From Haloarcula ordinaria (GTDB taxonomy: Archaea; Halobacteriota; Halobacteria; Halobacteriales; Haloarculaceae): a stretch of DNA of 64,000 bases. This document shows positions 41,651-51,601 of this stretch, one piece after another. The notes under the pieces were generated by a model that saw nothing but the letters and a program-made list of their open reading frames with translations, had not been told where the DNA came from and searched no databases. How positions within the stretch are numbered: the stretch's first letter is position 1; each line of letters begins with the position of its first letter. The DNA lies in NCBI RefSeq assembly GCF_029338275.1, contig NZ_CP119789.1, forward strand, positions 2,356,001 to 2,420,000. The letters run 5' to 3'. The translations under genes and the position numbers were made by a program.

Positions 41651-42334
41651 ATGGGCTTCGACGTGCGCCGACGGCTCAGTGTCGCCGATACGGTCACGCT
41701 TGCCAACGCCGTCGTCGGGTTCGCCGCTGGCGCGGTGGCGTTCACCGACCTCCAGCTGGCCGCACGGCTCATGCTGGTCGCGATTATCTTCGACGCCGTC
41801 GACGGCATCGTCGCCCGCGAGGGTGAGAGCTCGGCTGTCGGCCCGCTGCTGGACTCCATCACCGACGTCATCTCCTTCGGTGCGACGCCGAGTCTGTTCA
41901 TCTTCGTCGCCCTGACGGGAACCTACGGCGGCGTCGGTGACACCTCACCGGTAGTCGTCGCCGGGCTCACGCTGCTCGCCGCTGTCTACGCCGTCTTCTC
42001 CGTCGTCCGGACGGCGTTCTACACCACCTACATCGAGGGTGCGGACGCCCGGCCGGGCATCCCGAACACGCTGGGCGTCATCATCCTCGCCACGGCGTAT
42101 CTCGCCGGGGTGACGAACCCGCTCGTGCTCGCGGGCGGCGCCGTCGTCCTCTCGCTCCTGATGGTCTCGCCGTTCGACTTCCCGAAACCGGGCGCCAGGA
42201 CGGCGATACCGATGGGCGTCGTCCTCTCCGTGTCGGTCGTCGCACCGACGGCGTTCGGCCGGGCGGGCCCACGGGTGATGCTCGTCGTGGCACTGCTCTT
42301 TCTCACGCTCGGCCCCAGATACTACTGGGAGTGA
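41651..42334 (+). CDS. pssA: CDP-alcohol phosphatidyltransferase, archaetidylserine synthase type (227 aa)
   Basis: The CDP-alcohol transferase signature DG-x2-AR-x8-G-x3-D-x3-D is complete: VDGIVAREGESSAVGPLLDS followed by ITDVISFG. Six or so hydrophobic helices follow (ATPSLFIFVALTGTYG, then LTLLAAVYAVFSVVRTAFY). In haloarchaea this group makes archaetidylserine from CDP-archaeol and serine, the route to archaetidylethanolamine, which is needed for ArtA-dependent C-terminal protein anchoring. I start at Met 41651 (MGFDVRRRLS), next to the first helix. Confidence 0.85.
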   Translation: MGFDVRRRLSVADTVTLANAVVGFAAGAVAFTDLQLAARLMLVAIIFDAVDGIVAREGESSAVGPLLDSITDVISFGATPSLFIFVALTGTYGGVGDTSPVVVAGLTLLAAVYAVFSVVRTAFYTTYIEGADARPGIPNTLGVIILATAYLAGVTNPLVLAGGAVVLSLLMVSPFDFPKPGARTAIPMGVVLSVSVVAPTAFGRAGPRVMLVVALLFLTLGPRYYWE

Positions 42335-42344
42335 CGTGCAGTCA

Positions 42345-43118
42345 TCAGGTAACTGACGCGACGAAGTCGCCGACGAGGTCGTTGAACGCGGCCGGCCGTT
42401 CGAGCATCGCGAGGTGCGCCGAATCGGGCACGACAGCGAACTCCCCATGGGGAATCGACTCCGCGAGTTCCTCGTGATAGGACGGTGGCGTCAGCGTGTC
42501 GTGCTCCCCACAGGCGGCGAGCGTCGGCACGTCGATGTCGGCCAACCAGTCGCGGCTATCGAAGCCGTGGCAGGCCAGGAAGTCCCGGCGAGTACTGCGC
42601 TGTCCGACCGCCTGTATCTGCTCCCTGGACCGGGCGACAGTCCGTGGGTCCGTCTCGTGAAAGAGCCGGTCGGGCCCGTGGAGGAACTCGACGGCGCGCT
42701 CGAAGTCCGAATCGAGCCACGCTCGCAACTGCTCGGCCACCGGCAACCGCGCGCCGGTCCCGAAGAGGACGAGCGCCGAGAGGTCGAGGGTGTACTCGTT
42801 CACGGCGCGCTGGACGACAGCCCCGCCGAGCGAGCTTCCGACCAGGACGTCGGCGTCGACGGTTCGAGCAACGGCGGCTACGTCGGCGGCGTAGGCGCCT
42901 ATCGCGCCGTCCGGCCCCACCGCGACCTCCTCGGAGTGCCCATGACCGCTCAGGTCGAGCGCGGCGGCCGGATGCGTCGGCCCCGAGGGACCGTACTGGT
43001 GGCCCCAGGCGACGTGGGTGCCTCCGCTCCCGTGCACGTACAGGGCTGTCGGGCCACTCGCCGCGGCGTCGACGAGCCGGTAGGCCGTCTCTCGCCCGTC
43101 GTGTAGAATCGTCTCCAT
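42345..43118 (-). CDS. alpha/beta hydrolase (257 aa)
   Basis: The fold is evident from the oxyanion segment LYVHGSGGTHVAWG, nucleophile elbow VLVGSSLGGAVVQ, acid strand PTLAACGEHDTLTPP and catalytic His in VVPDSAHLAMLERP. The usual Ser-Asp-His triad is therefore complete. The cap region (about 120-185) is helical. The substrate is unknown; the layout resembles lipases/esterases of the MenH or BioH kind. It converges with the archaetidylserine synthase gene, 10 bases apart. Confidence 0.88.
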   Translation of the reverse strand: METILHDGRETAYRLVDAAASGPTALYVHGSGGTHVAWGHQYGPSGPTHPAAALDLSGHGHSEEVAVGPDGAIGAYAADVAAVARTVDADVLVGSSLGGAVVQRAVNEYTLDLSALVLFGTGARLPVAEQLRAWLDSDFERAVEFLHGPDRLFHETDPRTVARSREQIQAVGQRSTRRDFLACHGFDSRDWLADIDVPTLAACGEHDTLTPPSYHEELAESIPHGEFAVVPDSAHLAMLERPAAFNDLVGDFVASVT

Positions 43119-43238
43119 CTACGTCCCGTCCACGAGGGGACGGAAAATAAAGGTGGCTCGGGTATCCCCCGACAATGTGGAACCGCAATCAAGCAAGAAT
43201 AGCCATCACCGTTCAGTGTGGCGTATTTTTGCGAAAGG

Positions 43239-43246
43239 TTTATATA
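43239..43246 (+). promoter_or_regulatory. TATA box of the DUF7127-cdc48 operon
   Basis: TTTATATA preceded by purine-rich GAAAGG (a BRE-like element) ends 25 bases before the ATG at 43272, giving an almost leaderless transcript. Confidence 0.7.
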
Positions 43247-43271
43247 GTTTTGTGACTTACCTTGTGTTAGG

Positions 43272-43523
43272 ATGAACTCACAACACAAGTCGCTCGGCGA
43301 GATACCCCTCCGCCGGTTCGAGTACGACGACAGCGTCGTGTTCGCGGCGGACGTGGGAACGGTCGACGACGCCAGCGTGGACGTCGTCGACGGGACGGTC
43401 ATCGTCATCGCGGGCGACGACCAGTACGAGCAGGAGCTCCCCGATAACGTCGAGGCGCGAGCGTTTATCAACCACGGCGTCCTCACCATCGAACTGTCAG
43501 ACCCGGAGGAGGACATTCGATGA
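43272..43523 (+). CDS. DUF7127 (Hsp20-like fold) small protein (83 aa)
   Basis: The protein is short, acidic and beta-rich, with alternating strands ([20 protein letters not shown], then [20 protein letters not shown], and [17 protein letters not shown]). This resembles an alpha-crystallin-like sheet. I know it as the haloarchaeal DUF7127 family that precedes Cdc48. Its last codons overlap the cdc48 start (ATGA), so expression is coupled. It may act as a small chaperone or substrate adaptor for Cdc48; that is inference. Confidence 0.78.
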   Translation: MNSQHKSLGEIPLRRFEYDDSVVFAADVGTVDDASVDVVDGTVIVIAGDDQYEQELPDNVEARAFINHGVLTIELSDPEEDIR

Positions 43524-45790
43524 AACTCACCGTCAAACCACTCAAACAGAAGGACGCGGGCCGCGGACTCGCCGCCATCGACCGTGGCGCGATGGACGAG
43601 ATGGGCCTCGAGAACGGCGATTACATCGTACTCGAAGGCAAGCAGGGTAACCGCGCGGTCGCCCGCGTGTGGCCCGGCTACCCCGAGGACACCAGCAACG
43701 GCATCGTCAGAATCGACGGTCAGCTCCGCCAGGAGGCCGGCGTCGGCATCGACGACAGCGTCTCCGTCGAGAAAGCAGATGTCAACCCGGCGACGCACGT
43801 GACCGTCGCGCTTCCCCAGAACCTCCGGGTCCGGGGCAACGTCGGGCCGATGATCCGGAACAACCTCAGCGGCCAGGCCGTCACGAAAGGCCAGACAGTC
43901 CCGGTCAGCTTCGGGCTCGGGCCGCTCTCCTCGATGTCCGGCCAGAAGATTCCGCTGAAAGTGGCCGACACCGACCCGTCGGGGACGGTCGTTATAACCG
44001 ACTCCACGGAGATCCAGGTCAGCGAGAAGCCCGCCGAACAGATCCGCGGCGGTGAGCCGTCGGACGGGCGGGAGACGCCCGACGTCACCTACGAGGACAT
44101 CGGCGGCCTCGACGGCGAACTCGAACAGGTCCGAGAGATGATCGAGCTGCCGATGCGCCACCCCGAGCTGTTCCAGCAGCTCGGCATCGAACCCCCGAAG
44201 GGCGTCCTGCTCCACGGCCCGCCCGGCACGGGGAAGACGCTGATGGCGAAGGCCGTCGCCAACGAGATCGACGCGTACTTCACCACCATCTCCGGGCCGG
44301 AGATCATGTCGAAGTACTACGGGGAGAGCGAAGAGCAGCTCCGGGATATCTTCGACGAAGCCTCCGAGAACGCGCCCGCAATCGTGTTCATCGACGAGAT
44401 AGACTCCATCGCACCCAAGCGTGGCGAGACGCAGGGCGACGTCGAACGGCGCGTCGTCGCACAGCTGCTCTCGCTGATGGACGGGCTCGAAGAGCGCGGC
44501 CAGGTCATCGTCATCGGGGCGACCAACCGTGTCGACGCCATCGACCCCGCGCTCCGCCGCGGTGGCCGTTTCGACCGCGAGATAGAGATCGGCGTCCCGG
44601 ACAAGGAGGGCCGCAAGGAGATCCTGCAGGTCCACACCCGCGGGATGCCCCTCTCCGAGAAGATCGACTTAGAGGAGTACGCGAACAACACCCACGGGTT
44701 CGTCGGGGCCGACCTCGCCTCGCTGACCAAGGAGAGCGCGATGAACGCGCTCCGCCGCATCCGCCCGGAACTCGACCTCGAGTCCGACGAGATAGACGCC
44801 GAGGTGCTCGAGCATCTGGAGATCACCGACGAGGACTTCAAGGAGGCCAAGAAGGGTATCGAACCATCGGCGCTCCGCGAGGTGTTCGTCGAGGTCCCTG
44901 ACATCACCTGGGAGGACGTCGGCGGGCTGGAAGACACCAAGGAGCGCCTCCGCGAGACTATCCAGTGGCCCCTCGAATACGGCAGCGTCTTCGAGGCGAT
45001 GGACCTGAACGCCGCCAAGGGCGTCCTCATGTACGGCCCGCCCGGCACGGGGAAGACCCTGCTCGCGAAGGCCGTCGCCAACGAGGCCGACTCGAACTTC
45101 ATCTCGGTGAAGGGGCCGGAACTGCTCAACAAGTTCGTGGGCGAGTCCGAGAAGGGCGTCCGCGAAGTGTTCAGCAAGGCCCGTGAGAACGCCCCAACGG
45201 TGGTGTTCTTCGACGAGATCGACTCCATCGCGACCGAACGCGGGACCCGCTCCGGTGACTCGGGCGTCGGCGAGCGGATGGTCAGCCAGCTGCTGACCGA
45301 GCTCGACGGCATCGAGGAGATGGAGGACGTCGTCGTCATCGCGACGAGCAACCGTCCGGACCTCATCGACAGCGCGCTCCTGCGCCCCGGACGGCTGGAC
45401 CGACACGTCCACGTGCCGGTCCCCGACGAGGAGGCGCGCCGCGCCATCTTCGAGGTCCACACCCGCGACAAGCCGCTGGCCGACGACGTCGACCTGGACA
45501 GCCTCGCCCGCCGGACGGAAGGCTACGTCGGGGCCGACGTCGAAGCCGTCGCCCGCGAGGCGTCGATGGCTGCGACCCGCGAGTTCATCGCCAGCGTCGA
45601 GCCCGAGGACATCGACGACTCCGTCGGGAACGTCCGCGTGACGATGGACCACTTCGAGACGGCCCTCGAGGAGGTCAACGCGAGCGTCACCGACGAGACC
45701 CGGGACCGCTACGAACAGATCGAAGAGCGGTTCCAGCGCAGCGAGCCAGACGTGAGCGAGGAAGAGCGGGTCAGCCGCACCTTCCAGTAA
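43520..45790 (+). CDS. cdc48: Cdc48/VCP-type double AAA+ ATPase (756 aa)
   Basis: The N-domain (1-190) is a double-psi barrel ([20 protein letters not shown]). Two AAA modules follow. D1 has Walker A GPPGTGKT at 233-240 and Walker [17 protein letters not shown]2 has Walker A at 506-513 and [15 protein letters not shown]. Both have arginine fingers ([13 protein letters not shown] and [13 protein letters not shown]). This is a hexameric unfoldase that feeds proteins to the archaeal proteasome and remodels complexes. The C-tail is acidic and lacks an evident HbYX motif; the end is SRTFQ. Haloarchaea often encode several Cdc48 paralogues. Confidence 0.97.
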   Translation: MKLTVKPLKQKDAGRGLAAIDRGAMDEMGLENGDYIVLEGKQGNRAVARVWPGYPEDTSNGIVRIDGQLRQEAGVGIDDSVSVEKADVNPATHVTVALPQNLRVRGNVGPMIRNNLSGQAVTKGQTVPVSFGLGPLSSMSGQKIPLKVADTDPSGTVVITDSTEIQVSEKPAEQIRGGEPSDGRETPDVTYEDIGGLDGELEQVREMIELPMRHPELFQQLGIEPPKGVLLHGPPGTGKTLMAKAVANEIDAYFTTISGPEIMSKYYGESEEQLRDIFDEASENAPAIVFIDEIDSIAPKRGETQGDVERRVVAQLLSLMDGLEERGQVIVIGATNRVDAIDPALRRGGRFDREIEIGVPDKEGRKEILQVHTRGMPLSEKIDLEEYANNTHGFVGADLASLTKESAMNALRRIRPELDLESDEIDAEVLEHLEITDEDFKEAKKGIEPSALREVFVEVPDITWEDVGGLEDTKERLRETIQWPLEYGSVFEAMDLNAAKGVLMYGPPGTGKTLLAKAVANEADSNFISVKGPELLNKFVGESEKGVREVFSKARENAPTVVFFDEIDSIATERGTRSGDSGVGERMVSQLLTELDGIEEMEDVVVIATSNRPDLIDSALLRPGRLDRHVHVPVPDEEARRAIFEVHTRDKPLADDVDLDSLARRTEGYVGADVEAVAREASMAATREFIASVEPEDIDDSVGNVRVTMDHFETALEEVNASVTDETRDRYEQIEERFQRSEPDVSEEERVSRTFQ

Positions 45791-45929
45791 ACCCGGCTCG
45801 ATTTTCAGCGATTTCGCACGTTTTCGCGGTATCTCTCTCTCTCTTTTGGTCGTCAGGGGCACCGGGTACAGACCGCTCCCAGCGGTGTAGAACGCAATAC
45901 ACATGCCTGACTCGTCCTAACCCCGACCC

Positions 45930-46490
45930 ATGCAGGTGACTGTTCGTGACAACGTCGGTCCGATAACCGGCCTCCTGACGGTCGTCTCGCTCGCCCTCGT
46001 GTTCGGCGCCGTCCTGGGGGCGATTCCCCGGACGATACTGCCACACCCGCCGGACGCCGTCGTCACAGCCATCCCGCACGTCAACGCCGCACTGAGCGCC
46101 GCCGCTATCGGCACGATATTCGGCGGGATTCGCGCCATCCGCCGAGGCGACGTCAGACGGCACAGACGGCTGATGCTGACCACGTTCGGCCTCTTCGTCG
46201 CGTTCCTCGTGCTGTATCTCTACCGGGTCATCTTCGAGGGCCCGACGCAGTTTTCCGGCCCTGCGGTCTTCGAGACGTACCTCTACTTCCCGCTGCTGGC
46301 GATACACATCCTCCTTGCCATCGTCGCGATTCCGCTGGTGTACTACGTGCTCCTGCTCGCATTCTCGTACTCGCCTGGGCAGTTGTCGGAGACGAACCAT
46401 CCGCGAGCCGGGAAGGCGGCCGCCACGCTCTGGGTGATTTCGTTCTCGCTAGGTATCGTCGTCTACCTCATGCTGTACGTGCTGTGGTGA
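45930..46490 (+). CDS. DUF420 membrane protein (186 aa)
   Basis: Five hydrophobic helices carry the DUF420 pattern: IPHVNAALSAAAIGTIFGGI, then RAIRRGDVRRHRRLMLTTFG with the conserved HR motif, and HILLAIVAIPLVYYVLLLAF, with NHPRAGKAAATLWVISFSLG near the end. The His residues in the second, fourth and fifth helices could bind heme or copper. DUF420 genes are frequently near cytochrome oxidase genes and may help in oxidase assembly; no oxidase gene is in this window. Confidence 0.85.
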   Translation: MQVTVRDNVGPITGLLTVVSLALVFGAVLGAIPRTILPHPPDAVVTAIPHVNAALSAAAIGTIFGGIRAIRRGDVRRHRRLMLTTFGLFVAFLVLYLYRVIFEGPTQFSGPAVFETYLYFPLLAIHILLAIVAIPLVYYVLLLAFSYSPGQLSETNHPRAGKAAATLWVISFSLGIVVYLMLYVLW

Positions 46491-46516
46491 CGAGCAATCG
46501 CTGCGGCGCGACCGCG

Positions 46517-47467
46517 CTACGGGTCGACGCGCTCGACCCACAGTAGCGGGGAGTCGATCTCGTCCTGCGTCGGGAGGTTCTCGGGCCGGTCCCAGACGCG
46601 ACCGGCGGCGGCGACGCCCCGAGCGTCGGCCACCGTATCGAAGAACGCCTTGCCGCGCTCGTACTGCTGGCGTTTCATCCCGAGGCCGAGGACGCGCCGG
46701 ACCAGCGACGCGATCGGGCCGCGCCCCTTCCGTCGCTCGTCGACTTTGCGCCGCAGGTCGTCGTACTCGTCGTCGAACGCCCGGTCCATCAGCAACTCCG
46801 CGTAGCCCTCGACCGCTGTCATCGTGGTGTCGAGCTCGCCGAGCGACGCCCGGTCCAGATTCCCGTCACTGAGTTTCCCGATGGCCTCCTCCATCGACGC
46901 CTCGAGGTGGTCCGAGAGCCACGGCGCAGCGCCGAACTCCGCCGCGTGAGTCACCTCGTGGAACGCGATCCATCGCCTGAACCGGTCCCCGTCGACGCCG
47001 AGCTGCCCGGCCACCCGCTGGATGTTCGGCCTGACGAAGTACAGCGCGTGGTCGTCGCCGTCGGCCAGCAACAGCGGGTCGTACTGGCCCAGGACGTTGT
47101 TCCCGAGAAAGGAGAGCGCGAAGGCCATCGACCCGGTGTTGACGGCTCTGGCGATGCCAGGGATGTACTCCGCCTGCTGCTCTATCGGGGCCATCACTCG
47201 TTCGAACGTCGCGACGTTCGCGTCGATCCAGTGGTGGCGGTTCTGAATCTCCACCGTCTCCGGGAGGTCGAAGTCGAGTTCGCTGACCGTCCGGACACGG
47301 TCCCGCGCGTCCCGCACGTCCGTCGCGTACCCGTCCCGTTCCGCCGCCGACACGTCGAGGTCACCCGGGTCGGTGCCCTCCTTCGCGGCGGCGGCGACGG
47401 CGTCCCAGTCGATGGGGCCGTCGCCCGACGCTCGCGCGACCGCCCTGACGCTATGATAGAGTCCCAT
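46517..47467 (-). CDS. zincin-like metalloprotease family protein (316 aa)
   Basis: This belongs to the zinc-dependent metalloprotease family once tagged coenzyme-F420-biosynthesis-associated. The zinc motif HEVTHAAEFGAAPW is intact, with a likely third ligand in TAVEGYAELLMDRAF. The N-terminal half has PETVEIQNRHHWIDANVATF and VRPNIQRVAGQLGVDGDRFR, also typical. About 60 residues before the end a basic segment (RRVLGLGMKRQQYERGKAFF) occurs. There is no signal peptide, so it is cytoplasmic. The substrate is unknown. Confidence 0.85.
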   Translation of the reverse strand: MGLYHSVRAVARASGDGPIDWDAVAAAAKEGTDPGDLDVSAAERDGYATDVRDARDRVRTVSELDFDLPETVEIQNRHHWIDANVATFERVMAPIEQQAEYIPGIARAVNTGSMAFALSFLGNNVLGQYDPLLLADGDDHALYFVRPNIQRVAGQLGVDGDRFRRWIAFHEVTHAAEFGAAPWLSDHLEASMEEAIGKLSDGNLDRASLGELDTTMTAVEGYAELLMDRAFDDEYDDLRRKVDERRKGRGPIASLVRRVLGLGMKRQQYERGKAFFDTVADARGVAAAGRVWDRPENLPTQDEIDSPLLWVERVDP

Positions 47468-47612
47468 GCCCTATCGACGCGGCGCGTAGGAATATGCCTT
47501 CTCCCCGAGAGAGTCCCACGGGCGTGGTAACTCGTACCTGCAGAAACCCGACAGCGTCTGTCATCGCCACGGCGGACCGCTTCGAAACGACCGATAGCAG
47601 GCCCACCGCGGC

Positions 47613-47729
47613 CTAGACGAGCGAGCCACAGAAACGACAACGCGCCCGGCCCGCCGCCGGGTCGAAGGCCAGGCCGATAGTATCACAGTGACGGCAGTAT
47701 CGGTCGTCGTCGCTCTCGGTGACAGACAT
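47613..47729 (-). CDS. 38-residue zinc-ribbon microprotein
   Basis: A very short frame encodes two CxxC pairs, CRHCDTIG and CRFCGSLV, separated by DPAAGRAR-type linker residues. The N-terminal tail is acidic (MSVTESDDDRY). This is the compact layout of haloarchaeal zinc-finger microproteins, which are often regulators. The two complete knuckles with family-like spacing make it credible despite its size. It is transcribed in the same direction as the zincin gene, 145 bases upstream of it. Confidence 0.65.
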   Translation of the reverse strand: MSVTESDDDRYCRHCDTIGLAFDPAAGRARCRFCGSLV

Positions 47730-48173
47730 GTGTATCTCTTCGACGGACAGTCGAGAATCAGTGGCGCCCATAGGCCAGACGAGCCGCTGGTCCCACTAAA
47801 GTACAATCAGCATAACGGCCCCTATATCGGTCACGTATCGGTTGTGTCTGCATACTTTCGGAACATCGAAGATTTTTCGGGCGAATTCGGGACGGACGTC
47901 TCGGGGATAGCGTGGCGGACTGTCATCACACGCTCGAAGTGATACCTCCGAATAAAGCGAATACAGCACGGTAGTAGTGAATTCTGGATTTCGAATACCC
48001 GATATAGTACTATATGGGAAGGAATATAGCCATACGCTGACGTAAGGTGTATATAGGGGATGTATCTCCCTCTTCTGAGGCCGTATAGTTATATCTGGGG
48101 GTGAAGTGGGTGCTTATATAGATAGAGTGAGGAAATATCAGGTCAGACGTCCGAGAGCAGCCTGAATTCGACG
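47730..48173. other. 444-base AT-rich region with many TATA-like tracts
   Basis: Between 47995 and 48140 at least six TATA-like tracts occur (GATATAGTACTATATGG, GAATATAG, GTATATAGGGG, GTATAGTTATATC, CTTATATAGATAG), in DNA far more AT-rich than the flanks. No protein or tRNA gene is seen. It may hold several promoters, a small RNA or an AT-rich regulatory region; the nearest genes read away on the minus strand or end there. Confidence 0.45.
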
Positions 48174-49622
48174 TTAGTAGTTGAGGTAGACCGTCTTCGA
48201 GATGGTGTAGAAGTCCAGGCCGGCGTCGCCCTGTTCGCGGTACGTCTCGCTGGAGGAGTCTTTCATCCCGCCGAAGGGCACGTGCAGCTCCAGCCCGGTG
48301 GTCTTCTCGTTGACCTTCACGACGCCAGATTCGGAGTCGTCGACGAACTGGTGGGCCTCGGAGAGGTCCTGCGTGACGATGCTCGCCGAGAGTCCGTAGC
48401 GGATGTCGTTGGCCGTCTCGACGGCCTCCTCGTAGCTGGAGACGGGAATGACAGCCAGGACGGGGCCGAAGACCTCCTCCTGGGCGATGCGCATGTCGTT
48501 GTCGACGTCGGAGAACACGGCTGGTTCGACGAAGAACCCCTCAGCGTCGCCGGCGTCGACCGTCTGACCGCCCGTCTCGAGGGTGGCGCCCTCGGACTGA
48601 CCGATCTCGACGTACTCCAGCGTGCTGTCGAGTTCGTCCTGACTGACGTGTGGGCCCATGTCCGCACCGTCCAGGCCGGGACCGATCTCGATGTCCTCGG
48701 CGGCGGCAACGACACCCTCGACGAACTCGTCGTAGACGTCCTCGTGGACGATGGCGCGGGACGTAGCCGTACAGGCCTGGCCGGTGACGCCGAACGAACC
48801 GGCGGCGGCGATGTCGACGGCCTCGTCCACGTCGGCGCTCGGCATCACGACGACGGGGTTCTTCCCGCCCATCTCCAGCTGGATGCGCTTGCCCGACTCG
48901 CTGGCCTGCGACCCGACCATGTCGCCCACGGCCGCGCTGCCGGTGAACGACACCGCGTCGATGGCCTCGTGTGTGGAGAAGGTCTCACCGACAGAGCTGC
49001 CCGGGCCGGTGACCATGTTGAGTGCACCGTCGGGGAGCCCCGCCTCGTCGAGACATTCGACGAGCTGCCGGGCGACGCTCGGTGCGATGGAGGCCGGTTT
49101 GAACACGACGGTCGTCCCGGCGGCGAGCGCGGGGGCGATCTTCCAGGCGGGAATCGCGATGGGGTAGTTCCACGGGGTGATGAGCCCGGCGACGCCGACG
49201 GGTTCGTCGACGGTGTACATCGTCTTGTCCGGGGCGCTCGGCGATTTGACGTCGCCGCCGATCTCGCTTGCTTTCGTCCCGTAGTACGCAAGGATGTCGA
49301 TGGCTCGCTGGACCTCACCGCCCGCCTCGCCGGGGGTCTTGCCTTCCTCGCGGACCAGCGTCTCGGTGACCTCGTCCTTGCGGGCGGCGAGGTTGTTCGA
49401 GGCCTCGCGGAGGATAGCGCCACGTCCCGGACCGGGTGTGTTCGCCCATTCGGACTGGGCCGCCGCTGCTGCCTCTACGGCGCGTTCCGCGTCGGCGGTC
49501 CCGGACTGCTGGTACTCGCCGACGACTTCCGAGCGGTCCGCCGGGTTGCGCGTCTCGAACGTCTCGCCGGTTTCGGCTTCAATCCACGCTCCGTCAACGT
49601 AATTGTGGTACGTCTCCACCAT
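48174..49622 (-). CDS. NAD(P)-dependent aldehyde dehydrogenase, alpha-ketoglutarate-semialdehyde type (482 aa)
   Basis: All ALDH marks are present: LITPWNYPIAIPAWKIAPAL (cofactor and catalytic Asn), FTGSAAVG, LEMGGKNPVVV (general base Glu) and SFGVTGQACTATSRAIV (nucleophile Cys). FGPVLAVIPVSSYEEA and PFGGMKDSSSE follow. In haloarchaeal pentose and sugar-acid clusters this type oxidises 2-ketoglutarate semialdehyde (XacF in Haloferax) or related aldehydes. Its place beside an enolase-type dehydratase and IclR regulator fits the same role. The exact substrate (semialdehyde, lactaldehyde or glyceraldehyde) cannot be read from sequence. Confidence 0.88.
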   Translation of the reverse strand: MVETYHNYVDGAWIEAETGETFETRNPADRSEVVGEYQQSGTADAERAVEAAAAAQSEWANTPGPGRGAILREASNNLAARKDEVTETLVREEGKTPGEAGGEVQRAIDILAYYGTKASEIGGDVKSPSAPDKTMYTVDEPVGVAGLITPWNYPIAIPAWKIAPALAAGTTVVFKPASIAPSVARQLVECLDEAGLPDGALNMVTGPGSSVGETFSTHEAIDAVSFTGSAAVGDMVGSQASESGKRIQLEMGGKNPVVVMPSADVDEAVDIAAAGSFGVTGQACTATSRAIVHEDVYDEFVEGVVAAAEDIEIGPGLDGADMGPHVSQDELDSTLEYVEIGQSEGATLETGGQTVDAGDAEGFFVEPAVFSDVDNDMRIAQEEVFGPVLAVIPVSSYEEAVETANDIRYGLSASIVTQDLSEAHQFVDDSESGVVKVNEKTTGLELHVPFGGMKDSSSETYREQGDAGLDFYTISKTVYLNY

Positions 49623-50502
49623 GGTGTTAGGCGAGTCACCGCGGCTACGAGAAGGTTTTGGTAAGGCGTGCGCCCCGCTCTGTCCCAGTCAGGTGAACAA
49701 CTGACATACCGCCCCAGGCGACCGATTGCTGGTCCCGAAGCCAGTTTCGCGGCAAGCGCCAATGACCAACCGAAATCTGGAATAGGGGCTCGGTGGACGG
49801 CGTGTGTGATATCGCTCTCCCGACAATATCGTTCGGTCATGCTGAATAGTGTCGATGAAAATCTCGGGTCAGTTTTCCCCTTTCTAGCACATATGTACAT
49901 CTGTTAGGTCTATCTGCAGCTGTTCGAAGATCGGCTCTCCGTGAATGGAAATTTCCGTTGCAGTGATTTGGAAAGTCGCGTGTTCGTGAAGTAGTAGTTC
50001 GGTCGTCGCCGTTCGCTATCTCAGGCCGGGCGCGATTTGTTCGTTCATTCAGGCCGAATATAGATTCTACTGAGAGAGACAGGGTGGACAGGTTGTTTCA
50101 GACTCGATGCGACGGCGACCGAGTGCTTCCACAGACATCGCTCGTCATGTCGATTTCCATGACGGTAGTTGCAGCGCCACAGTGGGCGTCGACCCAGAGA
50201 TTCCGGGTGGGACGTCGGATCACTCCCCACCCGCAAGCGACCCGACTCGACAGAGTCCGGTTCGGAACTCGCGTCGGTTCTGTACGGAGTTCGTTCCCCA
50301 CCGTTCACCTCACAATAATGGGTATTCATACAGGCGGAAAATTCGAGTGCCGTCGCACGGACCTCCGATGGCGTCTGAGACCGAACCGGATTCAGTCAGG
50401 CGGTCCATCCGGTGTTCTGTACCGGTGGTAGAAGACAGAACACGAATACGTTCAGACAGTGTGAACGAGGAGCGCCGTCTGAGCGAACGGAGGAGGAACT
50501 GG
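49623..50502. other. 880-base region without a convincing gene
   Basis: Open frames here are short, GC-biased and without domain or ribosome-site support. No IS, tRNA or clear repeat is seen. It separates the aldehyde dehydrogenase gene from the Gfo/Idh/MocA-dehydratase pair and may carry the dehydrogenase promoter and a decayed gene. Confidence 0.45.
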
Positions 50503-51600
50503 TTACCAGGAGGTGATAGTGACGTCTTTCAGCGGTCGGTCGAGCGGTATAGAGACCTGACTTCCGGTGTAGTGGGAGATGTAGAACGCGACGATGATTT
50601 CGAGCGAACGGGCCGCTTCGACTCCCGTCGACGGGTTGTCGAGGTCACCGTCGAGCACCGAGACGATGTCTCTGGCGGCGTTCGGGAAGGCTCGCTGGTA
50701 GTCGTCGTCCCACGTCCAGGCACCCTCGATGCCAGGCAGCGGCTCCTCCACGTGTGTGCCGTCCTCGAGCCGCCAGTAGCGCCACTCACCGTCGTCGTTG
50801 TTGAGGTAGAGCTTGCCCTCGCTCCCGACGAACTGGAGCGTCATCGACGACTCCGCCCTGGGAATCGTGCAGTCGACGGTCGTGAACGTGCCGTCGTCCA
50901 TGACGACGAAGCCGCCGCCGCCGGCGTCGTCGACCTCCTCGCCGGCCTGCAGCGAGTCGACGGCCTCGTTCTCGCCGGTGATGTACCCGGAGACTGTCTC
51001 GGCCCGAGCGTCGAGGAGGTAGACCAGCGTGTCCAGCAGATGGGTCGAGTTGCGCAGCAGCTCCATCCGGAACTGCGTCGAGACGGCGTGGACGTCGCCG
51101 AGCAGCCCCTCCTCCTGGACGAGGTCGTGGAGTCGGCGCAGTTTGTCGGTGAACCGGAACGAGTGGTTCACGAACAGCTCCGTGTCAGTCTCGTCACAGA
51201 CCTCGATCATCTCTTCGGCCTCGCTCACCGAGGCGGCGACGGGCTTCTCACACCAGACCAGACTCGGGTCCGCAACGGACTGCGCCGCGTCGATGGTGTG
51301 GTCCGCGTGGAGATACGACGGGGTCGCAACGGAGACGACGTCCAGGTCCTCGGCCGCGAGCATCGACTCGTGGCCGACGTAGCGGTTCTCCTCGGGAATG
51401 TCCCAGGCCGTACCGAACCGTTCGAGTTTCTCCTCGTCGACGTCGGCGACGGCGACGAGTTCGATGCCCTCCGCCGCGTCGTAGCCGCCGGCGTGACTCG
51501 CCTTGACCTTCTTCTTGCCGATGTCTTCCTCGTCGTGCATACCGAGGATGCCCATGCCAGCGATGCCGCCAGTGCCGATGATGCCTGCTCTGTAAGTCAT
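50503..51600 (-). CDS. Gfo/Idh/MocA-family sugar oxidoreductase (365 aa)
   Basis: The N-terminal Rossmann fold opens with AGIIGTGGIAGMGILGMHDE and continues VAVADVDEEKLERFG. The conserved catalytic EKP motif appears as WCEKPVAASVSEAEEM. The C-terminal alpha/beta domain has HLLDTLVYLLDAR and VEAARSLEIIVAFYISHYTG. A short insertion after the glycine motif (DIGKKKVKASHAGG) is unusual. Family members oxidise sugars, for example xylose dehydrogenase XacA, or sugar derivatives. The start at 51600 lies one base after the dehydratase stop codon, so the pair is one operon. It could supply the aldonolactone or oxidise a pathway intermediate. Confidence 0.85.
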   Translation of the reverse strand: MTYRAGIIGTGGIAGMGILGMHDEEDIGKKKVKASHAGGYDAAEGIELVAVADVDEEKLERFGTAWDIPEENRYVGHESMLAAEDLDVVSVATPSYLHADHTIDAAQSVADPSLVWCEKPVAASVSEAEEMIEVCDETDTELFVNHSFRFTDKLRRLHDLVQEEGLLGDVHAVSTQFRMELLRNSTHLLDTLVYLLDARAETVSGYITGENEAVDSLQAGEEVDDAGGGGFVVMDDGTFTTVDCTIPRAESSMTLQFVGSEGKLYLNNDDGEWRYWRLEDGTHVEEPLPGIEGAWTWDDDYQRAFPNAARDIVSVLDGDLDNPSTGVEAARSLEIIVAFYISHYTGSQVSIPLDRPLKDVTITSW

Positions 51601-51601
51601 G

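Noticed and set aside
42950..44635. 561-codon minus-strand open frame opposite the cdc48 N-terminus
   Set aside because: Shadow of cdc48 with no recognisable domain.
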